A DNA stretch of 64,000 nt from JAKAGZ01 sp964412105 (lineage in GTDB: Bacteria > Bacteroidota > Ignavibacteria > Ignavibacteriales > Ignavibacteriaceae), in NCBI GenBank assembly GCA_964412105.1, contig CAYPNM010000008.1, positions 30,312-94,311 of the forward strand. The letters are read 5' to 3'. The translations under genes and the position numbers were made by a program. Numbering within the stretch: position 1 is the stretch's first letter; every line of letters begins with the position of its first letter. The notes under the pieces were generated by a model, which worked only from the letters and a program-made list of their open reading frames with translations, did not search any database and was not told the origin of the DNA. Below are positions 33,539-43,145 of the stretch, piece after piece.

Positions 33539-36199
33539 TTATTGGCTGTCGTTTTCAGTAAACTTCAATACAGGAGCCGAATCTCCACTTAAAAACGCAT
33601 CTACAAATTTTTGAATATTTTCATCATTGGTCAAAGTAACATCTACATTTCTTACAGCACCCATGAGCCTTCCAATTTCTGATAGCAGAGAAAAAATAGA
33701 TGATTTTGGAATTTTCCTAATAGTTGCCAGCACATGGTCATTTTGATTAACAACTGAGAAGTTTAAACTTTCAAGAACTCTGGCAATGATTACCGCTCTC
33801 CTTATTCTTCTAACATGAACAGCAGCGCCCCCGTGAAAATTAAAATTAATATAATTGTTATTTAATTCGCCGCTGGCATAAGCATCGAGTCTTGAGAAAT
33901 GATAGCCTAATCTTGAGAAAAAGTTCAAATAGCAATCTGAGATAATTGCATAACTTCTGCTGCCAATATCCCTGTTGCTCCTGTTGGAATCCACAACATT
34001 TGAAAGAAGCAGATTTGTAAATCCTTTTAAATCGATTGGTAACGGTCCTGCCCATTTAATTCCTGGCGAAGTCATTCCTTCTATTAGCGCAAGAAATGGT
34101 TCGGATACTATATCTTCGGTTGTTACAAATTTTCTATCACCAATATTTTTTAATCCTTTACCAAGGTCAATTACATGTATATCCAAAGGCACCGGAAACT
34201 TTAGAGGATAAGCATGAGATTCTTCTTGTTCAGCTGATTCATATAGCGAAAACATTTCTCTCATTGCATATTCGTGTGCAAATCTTGTAATATCATGTAA
34301 CGTTTGGCAATTATCAGGTGTAAACCCGGAAGAACTAGGGTCAGTTAAATTCAGAGGAATAACTAACTTTGCAATAGTCTGCCAGATTCGGTGCATAGGA
34401 CTTTTTAAAAAGCTGTTTTCTCTAACTTTTCCGGAATTGTATTCATCAATTAGTTCTTTAATTTTACCAGAATACACTTTATTTTCTGAAGCATTAAGTG
34501 TAATCTCCATGCCATTGTGCAATTTTTCAGTTGCGTTATTAACATTTACAAGAACGGGAATGCCAAGTTCGCGTGCGATGATTGAAAGATGTCCGGTTGT
34601 ATTTCCAATTTCCGCTACTAGGCCTGAAGCTTTATGTAGTACCCTGGTCAATTCAGGAGACGTCTTTTTAACAACAAGTATACCGCCATTGGGAAAATTA
34701 ATAAGGTCCCTAAATCTTTCTAATATAAAGACTTCACCGCTGCAAATACCTGAACTGGCGCAAACGCCGTCGTCTATTAATAAATTATTTTTTTGTTTTA
34801 CTTTTACAGCACTTTCAATTCTATGGGAGTCGGATTCAATCGATGGAGAAATCGCGAGTGGTCTGCATTGTAAAATATAGATTTCACCGCTTTGATTAAT
34901 AGCCCATTCAATATCCTGTGGTGTATTAAAAAATTTTTCTATTCTTAATGCATATTCACTTATTGTTTTGATTTGTTGTTGCGTTAAACATGGTTCATTA
35001 TAAAGATAATCAGGTATTATTGTCTCTTTAAGACCATCATTAATTCTTGGTTCAGTTTTATAAGTTTGATTTCCCTTTTTATAACTAAGAACAGCGAATG
35101 TTTGAGGATCAATAATATATTCCTGTGGTGAAACGCTTCCATCTACTACTTTTGTACCAAGACCTCTGACAGCGTGAATGATAATTCCATTTCTTTTTGC
35201 AATTGGGTCTTTTGTGAATAAAACACCACTTGCTGCAGCGTCAATCATTTCAAGGCATCCGATGCTCATAGGCATATCAATATCTCTTAAACCGGTTAAA
35301 TAACGATAAACAATTGATTGAGGCAGATATTTGGAAATTAATACTTCAAAGCATGCGTCTATTAGATTTGCTTTACTCACATTAAGTGCTGTATAGTGCA
35401 GTCCTGCAAATGAATGATGCAAATCATCTTCTCCAATAGCACTTGATCTTACCGAAACAAGTATATCACCATGTTTACTCGATAAATATTCATAATTATT
35501 AAGAATTATTTTTTCAATAAGCTGGGGTATGGAGGCGGAAATTATTAGTGCCTGTATGACCTGGCTTACCTGCTGAACCTGGGTGTTATCGTTAAAGTCA
35601 ATTGAAGAAATTGCTTCATCGATTTGTTTATTTAATTCACCCTGAGCTAAAAATTCCTCAAAAAACCTGGAAGTTATACAAAATCCATCTGGAATAGGAA
35701 TTAATAGTTTGTTATGGATTTCACACAATCGACCCATTTTCCCACCAACAACTGGAGTTTGTTCAATTGTTATTTCATCAATCCTGTAGGAATATGCTTT
35801 GTTTTTAGTATCAATTTTTTTTGTACCAATTTCTTGGCAATCAATACAATCAGGTTTCTCGCAATTCCATCTTGTTGGACAAAAAGAGCCAGGAGCAAGA
35901 ACTTCCTGACATTTATCCTTGATTTTATTGGCTTGTAAGGAAAGCGTTTTGTATTTGCCACCGCACATTTGTGATAGATCTTCCGTAACCTCAAATGTAT
36001 TTATTAAAATATCTGTATATAAACCATTAATTTGTCCTTTTGAGAAAGGGTTGCCTGAAGCTAAAAGTTCACTGAAGTTTCCCATCTGCTTTAATGCTTC
36101 ATCATTTGAAAAAAGAAGTTTCTGAAAAAATTGAAGTTTTTCTTTAAAGAAGACAACCCCTTCTTTTTTCTTTGTGGATATTTTTTTGAATATGGACAT
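33539..36199 (-). CDS. PEP-synthase-like phosphotransferase without a PEP-binding domain
   Basis: This 886-residue protein has an N-terminal helical region with clustered cysteines (C-P-T-R-W-N-C, then C-I-D-C near 118-132). An ATP-grasp domain of the PpsA/PPDK type follows (V-V-G-G-K near 155, S-V-R-S-S-A near 250, D-I-E-W-A-I-N and Q-C-R-P-L near 430-447). Next is the swivelling phosphohistidine domain with the catalytic site T-T-G-H537-L-S. The usual C-terminal PEP/pyruvate TIM barrel is absent; about 280 residues without a motif I recognise replace it. It starts 13 bases after the response regulator and probably shares its operon. The phosphate acceptor is unknown; a signalling or metabolic switch role is speculative. 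Confidence 0.75.
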   Translation of the reverse strand: MSIFKKISTKKKEGVVFFKEKLQFFQKLLFSNDEALKQMGNFSELLASGNPFSKGQINGLYTDILINTFEVTEDLSQMCGGKYKTLSLQANKIKDKCQEVLAPGSFCPTRWNCEKPDCIDCQEIGTKKIDTKNKAYSYRIDEITIEQTPVVGGKMGRLCEIHNKLLIPIPDGFCITSRFFEEFLAQGELNKQIDEAISSIDFNDNTQVQQVSQVIQALIISASIPQLIEKIILNNYEYLSSKHGDILVSVRSSAIGEDDLHHSFAGLHYTALNVSKANLIDACFEVLISKYLPQSIVYRYLTGLRDIDMPMSIGCLEMIDAAASGVLFTKDPIAKRNGIIIHAVRGLGTKVVDGSVSPQEYIIDPQTFAVLSYKKGNQTYKTEPRINDGLKETIIPDYLYNEPCLTQQQIKTISEYALRIEKFFNTPQDIEWAINQSGEIYILQCRPLAISPSIESDSHRIESAVKVKQKNNLLIDDGVCASSGICSGEVFILERFRDLINFPNGGILVVKKTSPELTRVLHKASGLVAEIGNTTGHLSIIARELGIPVLVNVNNATEKLHNGMEITLNASENKVYSGKIKELIDEYNSGKVRENSFLKSPMHRIWQTIAKLVIPLNLTDPSSSGFTPDNCQTLHDITRFAHEYAMREMFSLYESAEQEESHAYPLKFPVPLDIHVIDLGKGLKNIGDRKFVTTEDIVSEPFLALIEGMTSPGIKWAGPLPIDLKGFTNLLLSNVVDSNRSNRDIGSRSYAIISDCYLNFFSRLGYHFSRLDAYASGELNNNYINFNFHGGAAVHVRRIRRAVIIARVLESLNFSVVNQNDHVLATIRKIPKSSIFSLLSEIGRLMGAVRNVDVTLTNDENIQKFVDAFLSGDSAPVLKFTENDSQ

Positions 36200-36212
36200 T
36201 TTATATATTCTT

Positions 36213-36617
36213 CTAATTGTGTATCACTTTTGAAATCATATTTCGAATTTCCTGGATTGTAAAAGGTTTGAACAGAATTCCCGCGGCACTTTTTAGAATT
36301 TCACTCAATGGGTCTTCTTCGCTTTCTGTATCTGAATTAATTTTATTCTTAGAAAATCCCGTCATAATAATTATTGCTAAAGAGGGATTAATATTTTTTA
36401 TTCTTCTGATTACCTCAATGCCGTTCATTCCAGGTAATACGAGATCGATTAGGACTAGATCAAAAGTATCAGACCGTATGATTTTTAAACTTTCGATAGC
36501 GGTATTGCAAGTTATAATGTCGTATTGCAATTCATTGTTGCCAGCTAAAGCTTTTCTGATTGATTTAAGAATTATTTCTTCTTTATCTATTGCAAGTATT
36601 TTAACTTTCCGGCTCAT
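36213..36617 (-). CDS. Single-domain response regulator
   Basis: A CheY-like receiver of 134 residues with all core residues: D11, phospho-acceptor D58 (L-I-D-L-V-L-P-G), T86 and K117 (F-K-P). An insertion of about 12 mostly acidic residues (D-T-E-S-E-E-D near 95-102) lies between T86 and K117. There is no output domain, so it acts by protein contact. It overlaps the kinase-like gene by 17 bases. The gene pair is unusual because the receiver is intact while its neighbour appears unable to autophosphorylate. Confidence 0.88.
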   Translation of the reverse strand: MSRKVKILAIDKEEIILKSIRKALAGNNELQYDIITCNTAIESLKIIRSDTFDLVLIDLVLPGMNGIEVIRRIKNINPSLAIIIMTGFSKNKINSDTESEEDPLSEILKSAAGILFKPFTIQEIRNMISKVIHN

Positions 36618-38184
36618 TGCCTTTAATTGGTAATTTAATGATTATGGAATTTCCAGTATCCTTTGACAAAACATTAATATTTCCTTTGTGCATTTCAATT
36701 ATATCTCTGCAAACGGCCAGGCTTATTCCTTCTTTTTCATAATCTTCATAATTTTTTGTATCACTAAAATCGAATATTTTTTGCAAAATTTCCTTCGAAA
36801 TCACTTTTCCTGTATCTGTAAAACTTATTTCGACAGTATTGTTGTATGTGGCTGCTGATATGTTCAACAATCCTCGTGATGACATTAAGTCAGATGAAAG
36901 AACTAGCAGATTTAGAAAAACTTGTTCTAATAAACCTGCATCAGCAGAAATGTCGGGAAGCGTCTTTGGGATTCCTGTTATTATCTTGATGTTTCGAAAG
37001 CTTGAAAATTTTTCCACTACCGAAACGGCCCGCAGCAAAACTTTGTCTAACTTGACATTACGGAATACAGGTTTATTGTACCTCGTTAGTGATAGAATAT
37101 TCTTAATATTTTCTCTGATTTTTAAAGCTTGCTGAAGAATTAAATTAATTTCGTTTTTATCCTCGGACAAATTGGAGGATTTGAGGATGGCTTCACTAAA
37201 AATAATTATTCCAGTCAGAGGATTGTTGATTTGACTAGCTATTTCATCCGATAATTTGCCTACAAATGCAAGTTTCTCAGATTCAATTAATTGTGATTGT
37301 GAAGTAAGCAATTGAGTCTGCATTTTGTTGAATGATTCGGCTAATAAACGAAATTCTGCCTTTCCGGGTATAATTTCATTTTTGAAATCCCCCCGCGCTA
37401 CTCTCATTGTTCCGTTAACGAGGTTTTTAACCGGTTTCCCAACAAGATATCTCATAGAAAAATATGTTATTATCGATGCAATTATTGCCAGTATGATAGT
37501 TAGTGTGATTAATTTGTTTCTGGTTTTTGTCAGGTTTGCAATTACCTTTTGAATTGATACCTCCACCTCGATAAATCCCAGTACAGTTTGTGTAGAATCG
37601 TGTGAAAATGTAGCTAAATTTTGATTCAAACTTTTTGCAGTATTTGCATTAAGCTTAAGATTTGTTGAGTTATCCGGTACCGAATGGCAAACATGATTAT
37701 AACAACTAGGTTCATTTCTAATTGGTACACAATTATATATGAAATTGTTTTTGTTATTTATTCTGTAACTTTCAAAATTTTTCAAGGTGTAAACTAGCTT
37801 ATCATTTTTTTGGTAATGACAATTCGTACAGAGCTGGTTGGTCTGTGATATATGTGTATTTACTTCGGATAGTCGCGAGGAAAATTTTATTGTTCCTTGA
37901 TGATTAAGTATTCTGACAGAAATAATTCCTTCTTTACCAACTATATTATTAATAGCTGTCGATACTTCATCACGCCTATTCTTAAGCATGCTTAGTCTTA
38001 ATATTTTTTCGATTGTTTGGCTAAGTTGCTCAGAATTGTTGCTTATTACATCTATAGAGTCTTGTTTCTGCTTTACTAAGCTGAATATGGAAAAAGTACC
38101 CATAGTAAGCAGAATTATTACTCCAAGCAAAATTGAAATACGGGATGAAATGCTTATATATTTTAGTTTTTCAACTAATTTCAA
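36601..38184 (-). CDS. Haem-binding membrane sensor, histidine-kinase-like but lacking the phosphoacceptor His
   Basis: The 527 residues are laid out as helix 1 (about 13-36), a periplasmic domain (about 40-220), helix 2 (222-247), HAMP (250-300), a DHp-like segment and an ATPase-like domain. The periplasmic part carries C119-T-N-C-H123, a classical haem c motif, and C161-Y-N-H-V-C-H167, a C-x4-C-H variant. In the H box the sequence reads E-I-A-S317-Q-I-N-N-P, where active kinases have E-I-A-H-E-I-N-N-P. The N box lacks the Mg2+ Asn (L-L-V-L-S-S) and the G boxes are weak (D-T-G-K-V; E-G-I-S-L). A haem-redox sensing pseudokinase is inferred, probably acting through the adjoining receiver. Confidence 0.85.
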   Translation of the reverse strand: MKLVEKLKYISISSRISILLGVIILLTMGTFSIFSLVKQKQDSIDVISNNSEQLSQTIEKILRLSMLKNRRDEVSTAINNIVGKEGIISVRILNHQGTIKFSSRLSEVNTHISQTNQLCTNCHYQKNDKLVYTLKNFESYRINNKNNFIYNCVPIRNEPSCYNHVCHSVPDNSTNLKLNANTAKSLNQNLATFSHDSTQTVLGFIEVEVSIQKVIANLTKTRNKLITLTIILAIIASIITYFSMRYLVGKPVKNLVNGTMRVARGDFKNEIIPGKAEFRLLAESFNKMQTQLLTSQSQLIESEKLAFVGKLSDEIASQINNPLTGIIIFSEAILKSSNLSEDKNEINLILQQALKIRENIKNILSLTRYNKPVFRNVKLDKVLLRAVSVVEKFSSFRNIKIITGIPKTLPDISADAGLLEQVFLNLLVLSSDLMSSRGLLNISAATYNNTVEISFTDTGKVISKEILQKIFDFSDTKNYEDYEKEGISLAVCRDIIEMHKGNINVLSKDTGNSIIIKLPIKGNEPES

Positions 38185-38236
38185 TTTATTTCTTTCCTGT
38201 GATCAAGCATTAAAACAGCAAAGTTTTATGTTTTCG

Positions 38237-38542
38237 TCATTCGCTGTGTGAAATTTTTGAAACATTTATACCAAAATATCTTAACACTAGGTCTGTTCCA
38301 AGGGCCATTATAGTACCTAGTAATGCCATTACCACTGTGACCACTATAGCGTAAAGCAATCTGTCGTTGTTGTAAAGGTCGGCAATCCATAGATTGACGC
38401 CTGAGAGATTTTTTGTATCGATTTTTTTGCTTATAGCAGTTTCTTGCTTGCCTCCTGTTTCGCTTATGGCATAACTAGTGGAGTACGCACAGGTAAATAA
38501 AATACAGAACATCAATAATGCAAAGATTTTTTTAGTTGACAT
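38237..38542 (-). CDS. Small membrane protein with signal peptide
   Basis: A 101-residue protein with an N-terminal signal-like helix (residues 5-25, ending A-Y-A), a polar stretch, and one further helix (about 62-86) followed by a short tail. No cofactor or catalytic motif is visible. It lies between the TauE/SafE array and the sensor gene, on the same strand. It may be an accessory subunit of the transporters or the sensor; this is context inference only. Confidence 0.6.
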   Translation of the reverse strand: MSTKKIFALLMFCILFTCAYSTSYAISETGGKQETAISKKIDTKNLSGVNLWIADLYNNDRLLYAIVVTVVMALLGTIMALGTDLVLRYFGINVSKISHSE

Positions 38543-38630
38543 AATTAGTTCCTTTAGCTATTTAAGTTAAATATTAAAAATTTGAATTCAATTCCTTAAG
38601 AAAGTATTGAGTTATTTTTTAAATAATAAA

Positions 38631-39656
38631 CTAATCTTTAACTTCTTTTCTTGATTCCATTATAAGTCTGACAATAATTATAGAGGTCATTAAAGCAGCT
38701 GTTCCCATTAAAACGATTCCGGCAATATGTTGAAAAATTGGTATGTCTGTAATCTTGTAAACTTGTTCCAGTGCAATTGAACAACCGGCTAAAGTAATCA
38801 TAATCGCAAACAACAATCTTATTCCATATCCTTTTATATATTTTACCGCTGTTGCTCCTATTTGCGCCCCTATTGAGGCACCTATTAGCATAATAAAAGC
38901 TGCTATAAACTCAACGCGTCCTTTTAATGCATAAGTAAAACAACCGTAGGCACCTGCAAAAAGAACGCTCATTAAGTCTGTGCCTACAGCTATTACAGTT
39001 GGAACGCCTATTAAATAAACCAGTGCTGGCATTCTTATAAACCCACCACCTACGCCCAAAAATCCTGATAGAAAACCAGTAAATAAAAAAACAAATATTA
39101 CTATCCATAGTGAAACTGATTTAATTCCCGAAGCGGGAAGAGAAATCATAGGGGGCAGATTTATTTTGTGAAGTCTTTCTGCCAGGTTGACACGGCGTTT
39201 CGTTGGTTTAGCCTCTTCTGTTTTTTTCTTTTTAGGATTAAGTGAGTAATAATCGTAGAACATGAGAATGCTCAGCCCGAACATCAGTACAAGATAGCAC
39301 CACCTTACAATCGAACCAACATCTCCTTCTTTTTCCAATATTAGCACTACCTGAGAGCCTAATTCAAGTCCAATAATTGAAGCAGCTATAGAGATAAAAC
39401 CAAGTTTCCAATCAATGTTCCCCATCTTTTGATGTTTTTTAACTGCTCCTATAGATTGACCAAAAATATTTGCGAGGTCAGTACCAATTGCGTAGGCCAT
39501 ATGGAATCCGAAAATATTTAATGCAGGAGTAACAATCCAGCCGCCGCCGACCCCAAAAAATCCGCCAAGAACACCAACGCAAAAACCAATTGCTAATAAC
39601 AGCAATATATTAAATTCAATTCCAGCTACAGGCAAATAAATGTTAAATATGTCCAT
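38631..39656 (-). CDS. TauE/SafE-family anion permease, tandem copy 1
   Basis: A 341-residue membrane protein with two TauE repeats. The first carries G-F-F-G-V-G-G-G-W (about 32-40) and the second G-F-L-G-V-G-G-G-F (about 200). A charged linker (K-K-K-K-T-E-E-A-K-P) splits the halves. TauE/SafE proteins move sulfite, sulfoacetate or related anions; sulfate or sulfite is likely here, but direction is unknown. It is one of five tandem paralogues that share the I-F-N-I-Y-L-P-V-A-G-I N-terminus. The gene is the last of the array in transcription order. Confidence 0.85.
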   Translation of the reverse strand: MDIFNIYLPVAGIEFNILLLLAIGFCVGVLGGFFGVGGGWIVTPALNIFGFHMAYAIGTDLANIFGQSIGAVKKHQKMGNIDWKLGFISIAASIIGLELGSQVVLILEKEGDVGSIVRWCYLVLMFGLSILMFYDYYSLNPKKKKTEEAKPTKRRVNLAERLHKINLPPMISLPASGIKSVSLWIVIFVFLFTGFLSGFLGVGGGFIRMPALVYLIGVPTVIAVGTDLMSVLFAGAYGCFTYALKGRVEFIAAFIMLIGASIGAQIGATAVKYIKGYGIRLLFAIMITLAGCSIALEQVYKITDIPIFQHIAGIVLMGTAALMTSIIIVRLIMESRKEVKD

Positions 39657-39688
39657 ATAAAATTCCTATTTTGGGATAATAAAATGAT

Positions 39689-40753
39689 TTAAACTACTTT
39701 GCTTTTTGCTTTCCTTTCTTTTTTTGATTCATTAATTAATCTTGCAATTATTATGAATATCATAATAACGGCAGTGCCGATTAATACTATTCCGGCAGTA
39801 GATCGATAAAATGTAATTAGTGAAATTTTATAAATCTGTTCAAGGCCGACGGAACACCCTGCAAAGATTATCATAATTGAAAATAGTAGCCTGATTCCAT
39901 ATCCTTTTACATATTTAACAGCAGTGGATCCTATCTGAGCACCTATTGCTGCGCCGATAAGCATTACAAAAGCTGCTATTAGTTCAACCCTCCCCTTAAG
40001 AGCATAGGTAAAGCAGCCATATGCCCCGCTGAAAAGAACGGTTATTAAGCTCGTACCGACAGCGATGGTAGTAGGTAGTCCGATTAAATATATAAGTGCC
40101 GGCATGATTATAAATCCACCGCCAACACCCAAAAAGCCAGACATAAATCCGGTAAATAGAAAAATTAAAAATATAACCCAGATGGAGACACCTTCAATTC
40201 CAGAGGCAGGGAACGAAATCATGGGTGGCAGAGTTATTTTATGTAGTCTCTCGGAAATTTTGCTACGCTCTTTATTAAATTTTTTACTAGATGTTGTATT
40301 TAATTCTTTAGCCGTTGTTTTTGATTGTCGTGGATTGATAACAAAATAGTCGTAAAGCATATATGCGCCCAAAGAAAAGAGAAGAAACATATAACACCAT
40401 CTCACAATTAATCCCACGTCACCTTCTTTCTCAAGCATAATTATAACATCTGAACCAATTTCCAAACCAATAACTGAAGTAATAATTGAAATAAAACCAA
40501 GCTTCCAATCAATGTTTCCCATTTTTTGATGTTTTTTAACTGCTCCTATAGATTGACCAAAAATGTTTGCAAGATCAGTTCCTATGGCAAAAGCCATATG
40601 GAAACCAAAAATGTTTAAGGCGGGAGTAACAAGCCAGCCGCCTCCGACTCCAAAAAATCCTGCAAGAACCCCCACGCAGAATCCAATAAGTAAGAGCAAT
40701 AAAACACTAAATTCAATACCGGCTACCGGTAAATAAATGTTAAATATGTCCAT
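39689..40753 (-). CDS. TauE/SafE-family anion permease, tandem copy 2
   Basis: 354 residues, the longest copy. It is very close to copy 1 in the first half, and the DNA around the N-F-G-Q-S-I-G-A-V-K-K-H region is nearly identical between the two, indicating recent duplication or gene conversion. Both G-x-G-G-G repeats are intact. The linker is longer and rich in Thr/Ser/Lys. It begins 32 bases upstream of copy 1 in transcription order. The substrate is inferred to be a sulfur oxyanion from the family and the neighbouring sulfate genes. Confidence 0.85.
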   Translation of the reverse strand: MDIFNIYLPVAGIEFSVLLLLLIGFCVGVLAGFFGVGGGWLVTPALNIFGFHMAFAIGTDLANIFGQSIGAVKKHQKMGNIDWKLGFISIITSVIGLEIGSDVIIMLEKEGDVGLIVRWCYMFLLFSLGAYMLYDYFVINPRQSKTTAKELNTTSSKKFNKERSKISERLHKITLPPMISFPASGIEGVSIWVIFLIFLFTGFMSGFLGVGGGFIIMPALIYLIGLPTTIAVGTSLITVLFSGAYGCFTYALKGRVELIAAFVMLIGAAIGAQIGSTAVKYVKGYGIRLLFSIMIIFAGCSVGLEQIYKISLITFYRSTAGIVLIGTAVIMIFIIIARLINESKKERKAKSKVV

Positions 40754-40991
40754 ATTTTCACTTAATGCTATTAATCATCATTTATTAGAAATCAATAAAC
40801 TCAAACAGCAAATTGTAATTGAATTTCTGTTGTGTCGTTGCCTTTTTGATTGCCATCTTCTAAATAAGTAGTTAGCCTGAAGTCTGAACCAATAGAATGC
40901 AACCACGAGAATTGTGTAAAACATTTTGAGCACACACTTAAGTTTTCTATCAATATTTTTCATTTACTGCTTTTTAATACTTTGAATACAT
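40754..40991 (-). other. Spacer within the permease array with two overlapping small reading frames
   Basis: The spacing here is 238 bases, against 17-32 elsewhere in the array. One frame (40963-40778) would encode 61 residues starting M-K-N-I-D-R-K-L with a hydrophobic patch. The frame shifted by one (from a TTG near 40953) would encode about 50 residues with C-S-K-C and a polar end (Y-L-E-D-G-N-Q-K-G-N-D). Neither has a ribosome-binding site. Either could be a small gene or the remnant of one. Confidence 0.25.
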
Positions 40992-42041
40992 TTATTCTTT
41001 CTTTTCCTTATTTGATTCTAAAACAAGTCTTGTGATTATTACTGAAGCCATACTAAGAGTTGTGCCCATTAAAACAATGGCGGCCATTATCTGAAAAAAT
41101 GTTTCCATAGTCATTTTATAAAATTGTTCAGTTACCACTGAAAGAGCAGCAAACAGGATTGTTATAGCGAACAGCAATCTGATGCCGTATCCTTTAATAT
41201 ACTTTACAGCTGAAGAGCCGACCTGAGCACCTATTGCAGCGCCGATTAGCATAATAAATGATGCTAGTAATTCTACCCTCCCTTTCGTTGCATAAGTGAA
41301 ACATCCGTATGCGCCACTAAAGAGAACAGTGATTAAACTTGTTCCGACAGCTATAGTGGTTGGAAGTCCTATTAAGTACACAAGTGCCGGTATAATAATA
41401 AACCCACCGCCTACTCCTAAGAATCCGGAGAGAAAACCGGTTATTAAAAAAATTAGGAAAATAATCCATATTGAGACCTTATCAATTCCTGAAGTCGGAA
41501 AAGATATCATTGGCGGTAGATTTATGTTGTGAAGCTTCTCGGCAAATTTACTCTTGATAGGAGCAGGAGATGAGTTAGGATCTTTTTTCTTTGCAGCTTC
41601 AAATAATTTTATCTCTCTTGGATGAAGAACGAAATAGTCATAGAGCATATAGCAGCCAAGCAGAGATAGTAAAAAGATATAACACCACCTGACAATAACA
41701 CCAACCTCTCCTGCTTTTTCCAATGCAATTATGACATCTGATCCAATTTCCAGGCCGATGACGGAGGTTAATATAGATATAAGACCAAGTCTCCAATCAA
41801 TATTACCCATCTTATTATGTTTCTTTGCGGCCCCAATTGATTGACCGAAAATAGTTGCAAATCCTGTTCCGATTGCAAAGTCCATGTGGAAATTAAATAT
41901 GTTTAGTGCGGGAGTAATCATCCAGCCGCCCCCAACGCCAAAAAATCCTCCTAAAACACCAACACAGAAGCCGATAACAATTAATAATAAAAGACTAAAA
42001 TGAATTCCTGCAACAGGTAAGTATATGTTGAAAAAATCCAT
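40992..42041 (-). CDS. TauE/SafE-family anion permease, tandem copy 3
   Basis: 349 residues with the same two-repeat layout. G-F-F-G-V-G-G-G-W-M and G-F-L-G-V-G-G-G-F-I-I are visible, and the linker holds F-E-A-A-K-K-K-D-P-N-S. It differs from copies 1 and 2 by A-T-I-F-G-Q-S-I-G-A-A-K-K-H. The ATG lies 31 bases after the end of copy 4. The substrate is presumed to be a sulfur oxyanion. Confidence 0.85.
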   Translation of the reverse strand: MDFFNIYLPVAGIHFSLLLLIVIGFCVGVLGGFFGVGGGWMITPALNIFNFHMDFAIGTGFATIFGQSIGAAKKHNKMGNIDWRLGLISILTSVIGLEIGSDVIIALEKAGEVGVIVRWCYIFLLSLLGCYMLYDYFVLHPREIKLFEAAKKKDPNSSPAPIKSKFAEKLHNINLPPMISFPTSGIDKVSIWIIFLIFLITGFLSGFLGVGGGFIIIPALVYLIGLPTTIAVGTSLITVLFSGAYGCFTYATKGRVELLASFIMLIGAAIGAQVGSSAVKYIKGYGIRLLFAITILFAALSVVTEQFYKMTMETFFQIMAAIVLMGTTLSMASVIITRLVLESNKEKKE

Positions 42042-42072
42042 ATCAAGTTCCTTTATTATTAAATTATTTTTA

Positions 42073-43128
42073 TTACTTCAACATTGATGCATTTTCATTT
42101 TTAATTTCCATAACAAGCTTGGCAATAATGATAAAAGTCATGATCACTGCAGTGCCTACCAGAATAATTCCGGAAAAAGTTCTGAATATTGATTTAAAAG
42201 TCATTTTGTAGAACTGTTCTGTAATTACTGAAAAGCTTGTAAAGACGATCATGATTGCAAATAATAATCTGATTCCGTAGCCTTTAATAAATTTTACAGC
42301 TGTTGCACCAATCTGCGCTCCGATGGACGCTCCCAATAACATAAACCCGGCAGCAAAAACCTCAACCCTTCCATCTAATGCATATGTGAAACATCCGAAT
42401 GCAGAAGTAGCAAAAACCGTAATTAAGGAAGTACCGACAGCAATAATTGTTGGAACTCCAATCAAGTAAACAAGTGTGGGCAGAATTATAAAACCGCCCC
42501 CTATGCCTAAAATTCCTGACAGAAAACCCGTGAATAAAAAAATGATGACAACAATCCATAATGAAACCCTATCGATATGAGAACTGGGGAATGAAATTAT
42601 TGGAGGTATGTTTATGTTGCATAGCTTTTCTGAAAGCAAAGTTGTACGTTTATTTGGTTTTGACTCTGGATTTTTGGCAAGGTCATTTTCTATTTTAAGT
42701 TGCTTTTCGTGTAGAACGAAATAATCGTAGAACATAAAACAGCCTAAGCCGGCAAGGAAAACAATGTAACACCACCTTATAATTGTACCGACATCGCCGG
42801 CTTTTTCGAGAGCAATTACAACATCCGAACCTAGTTTAAAACCAATTAAAGAAGTAACGATAGAGAACAAGCCAAGTTTCCAATCAACATTGCCCATTCT
42901 CTGATGTTTTTTTATTGCACCAATAGATTGGCCGAATATATCTGATAGCCCTGTGCCAATTGCAAAAGCCATGTGAAATCCGAAAATGTTCAGCGCGGGA
43001 GTAATAATCCATCCTCCACCCACACCGAAAAAGCCTCCTATGACACCTACACTAAATCCGATCAAAATTAACAACAAGACATTGAAATGAATTCCGGCAA
43101 CCGGTAAATATATATTGAATAAATTCAT
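42073..43128 (-). CDS. TauE/SafE-family anion permease, tandem copy 4
   Basis: 351 residues. The first motif is G-F-F-G-V-G-G-G-W-I and the second G-I-L-G-I-G-G-G-F-I-I-L, where Val of the usual G-V-G-G-G is Ile. The segment S-D-I-F-G-Q-S-I-G-A-I-K-K-H marks the conserved loop. The ATG lies 17 bases after copy 5. Divergence from copies 1-3 suggests an older duplication. Function as for the family. Confidence 0.85.
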   Translation of the reverse strand: MNLFNIYLPVAGIHFNVLLLILIGFSVGVIGGFFGVGGGWIITPALNIFGFHMAFAIGTGLSDIFGQSIGAIKKHQRMGNVDWKLGLFSIVTSLIGFKLGSDVVIALEKAGDVGTIIRWCYIVFLAGLGCFMFYDYFVLHEKQLKIENDLAKNPESKPNKRTTLLSEKLCNINIPPIISFPSSHIDRVSLWIVVIIFLFTGFLSGILGIGGGFIILPTLVYLIGVPTIIAVGTSLITVFATSAFGCFTYALDGRVEVFAAGFMLLGASIGAQIGATAVKFIKGYGIRLLFAIMIVFTSFSVITEQFYKMTFKSIFRTFSGIILVGTAVIMTFIIIAKLVMEIKNENASMLK

Positions 43129-43145
43129 CTGCTTAATTTTTCTAA

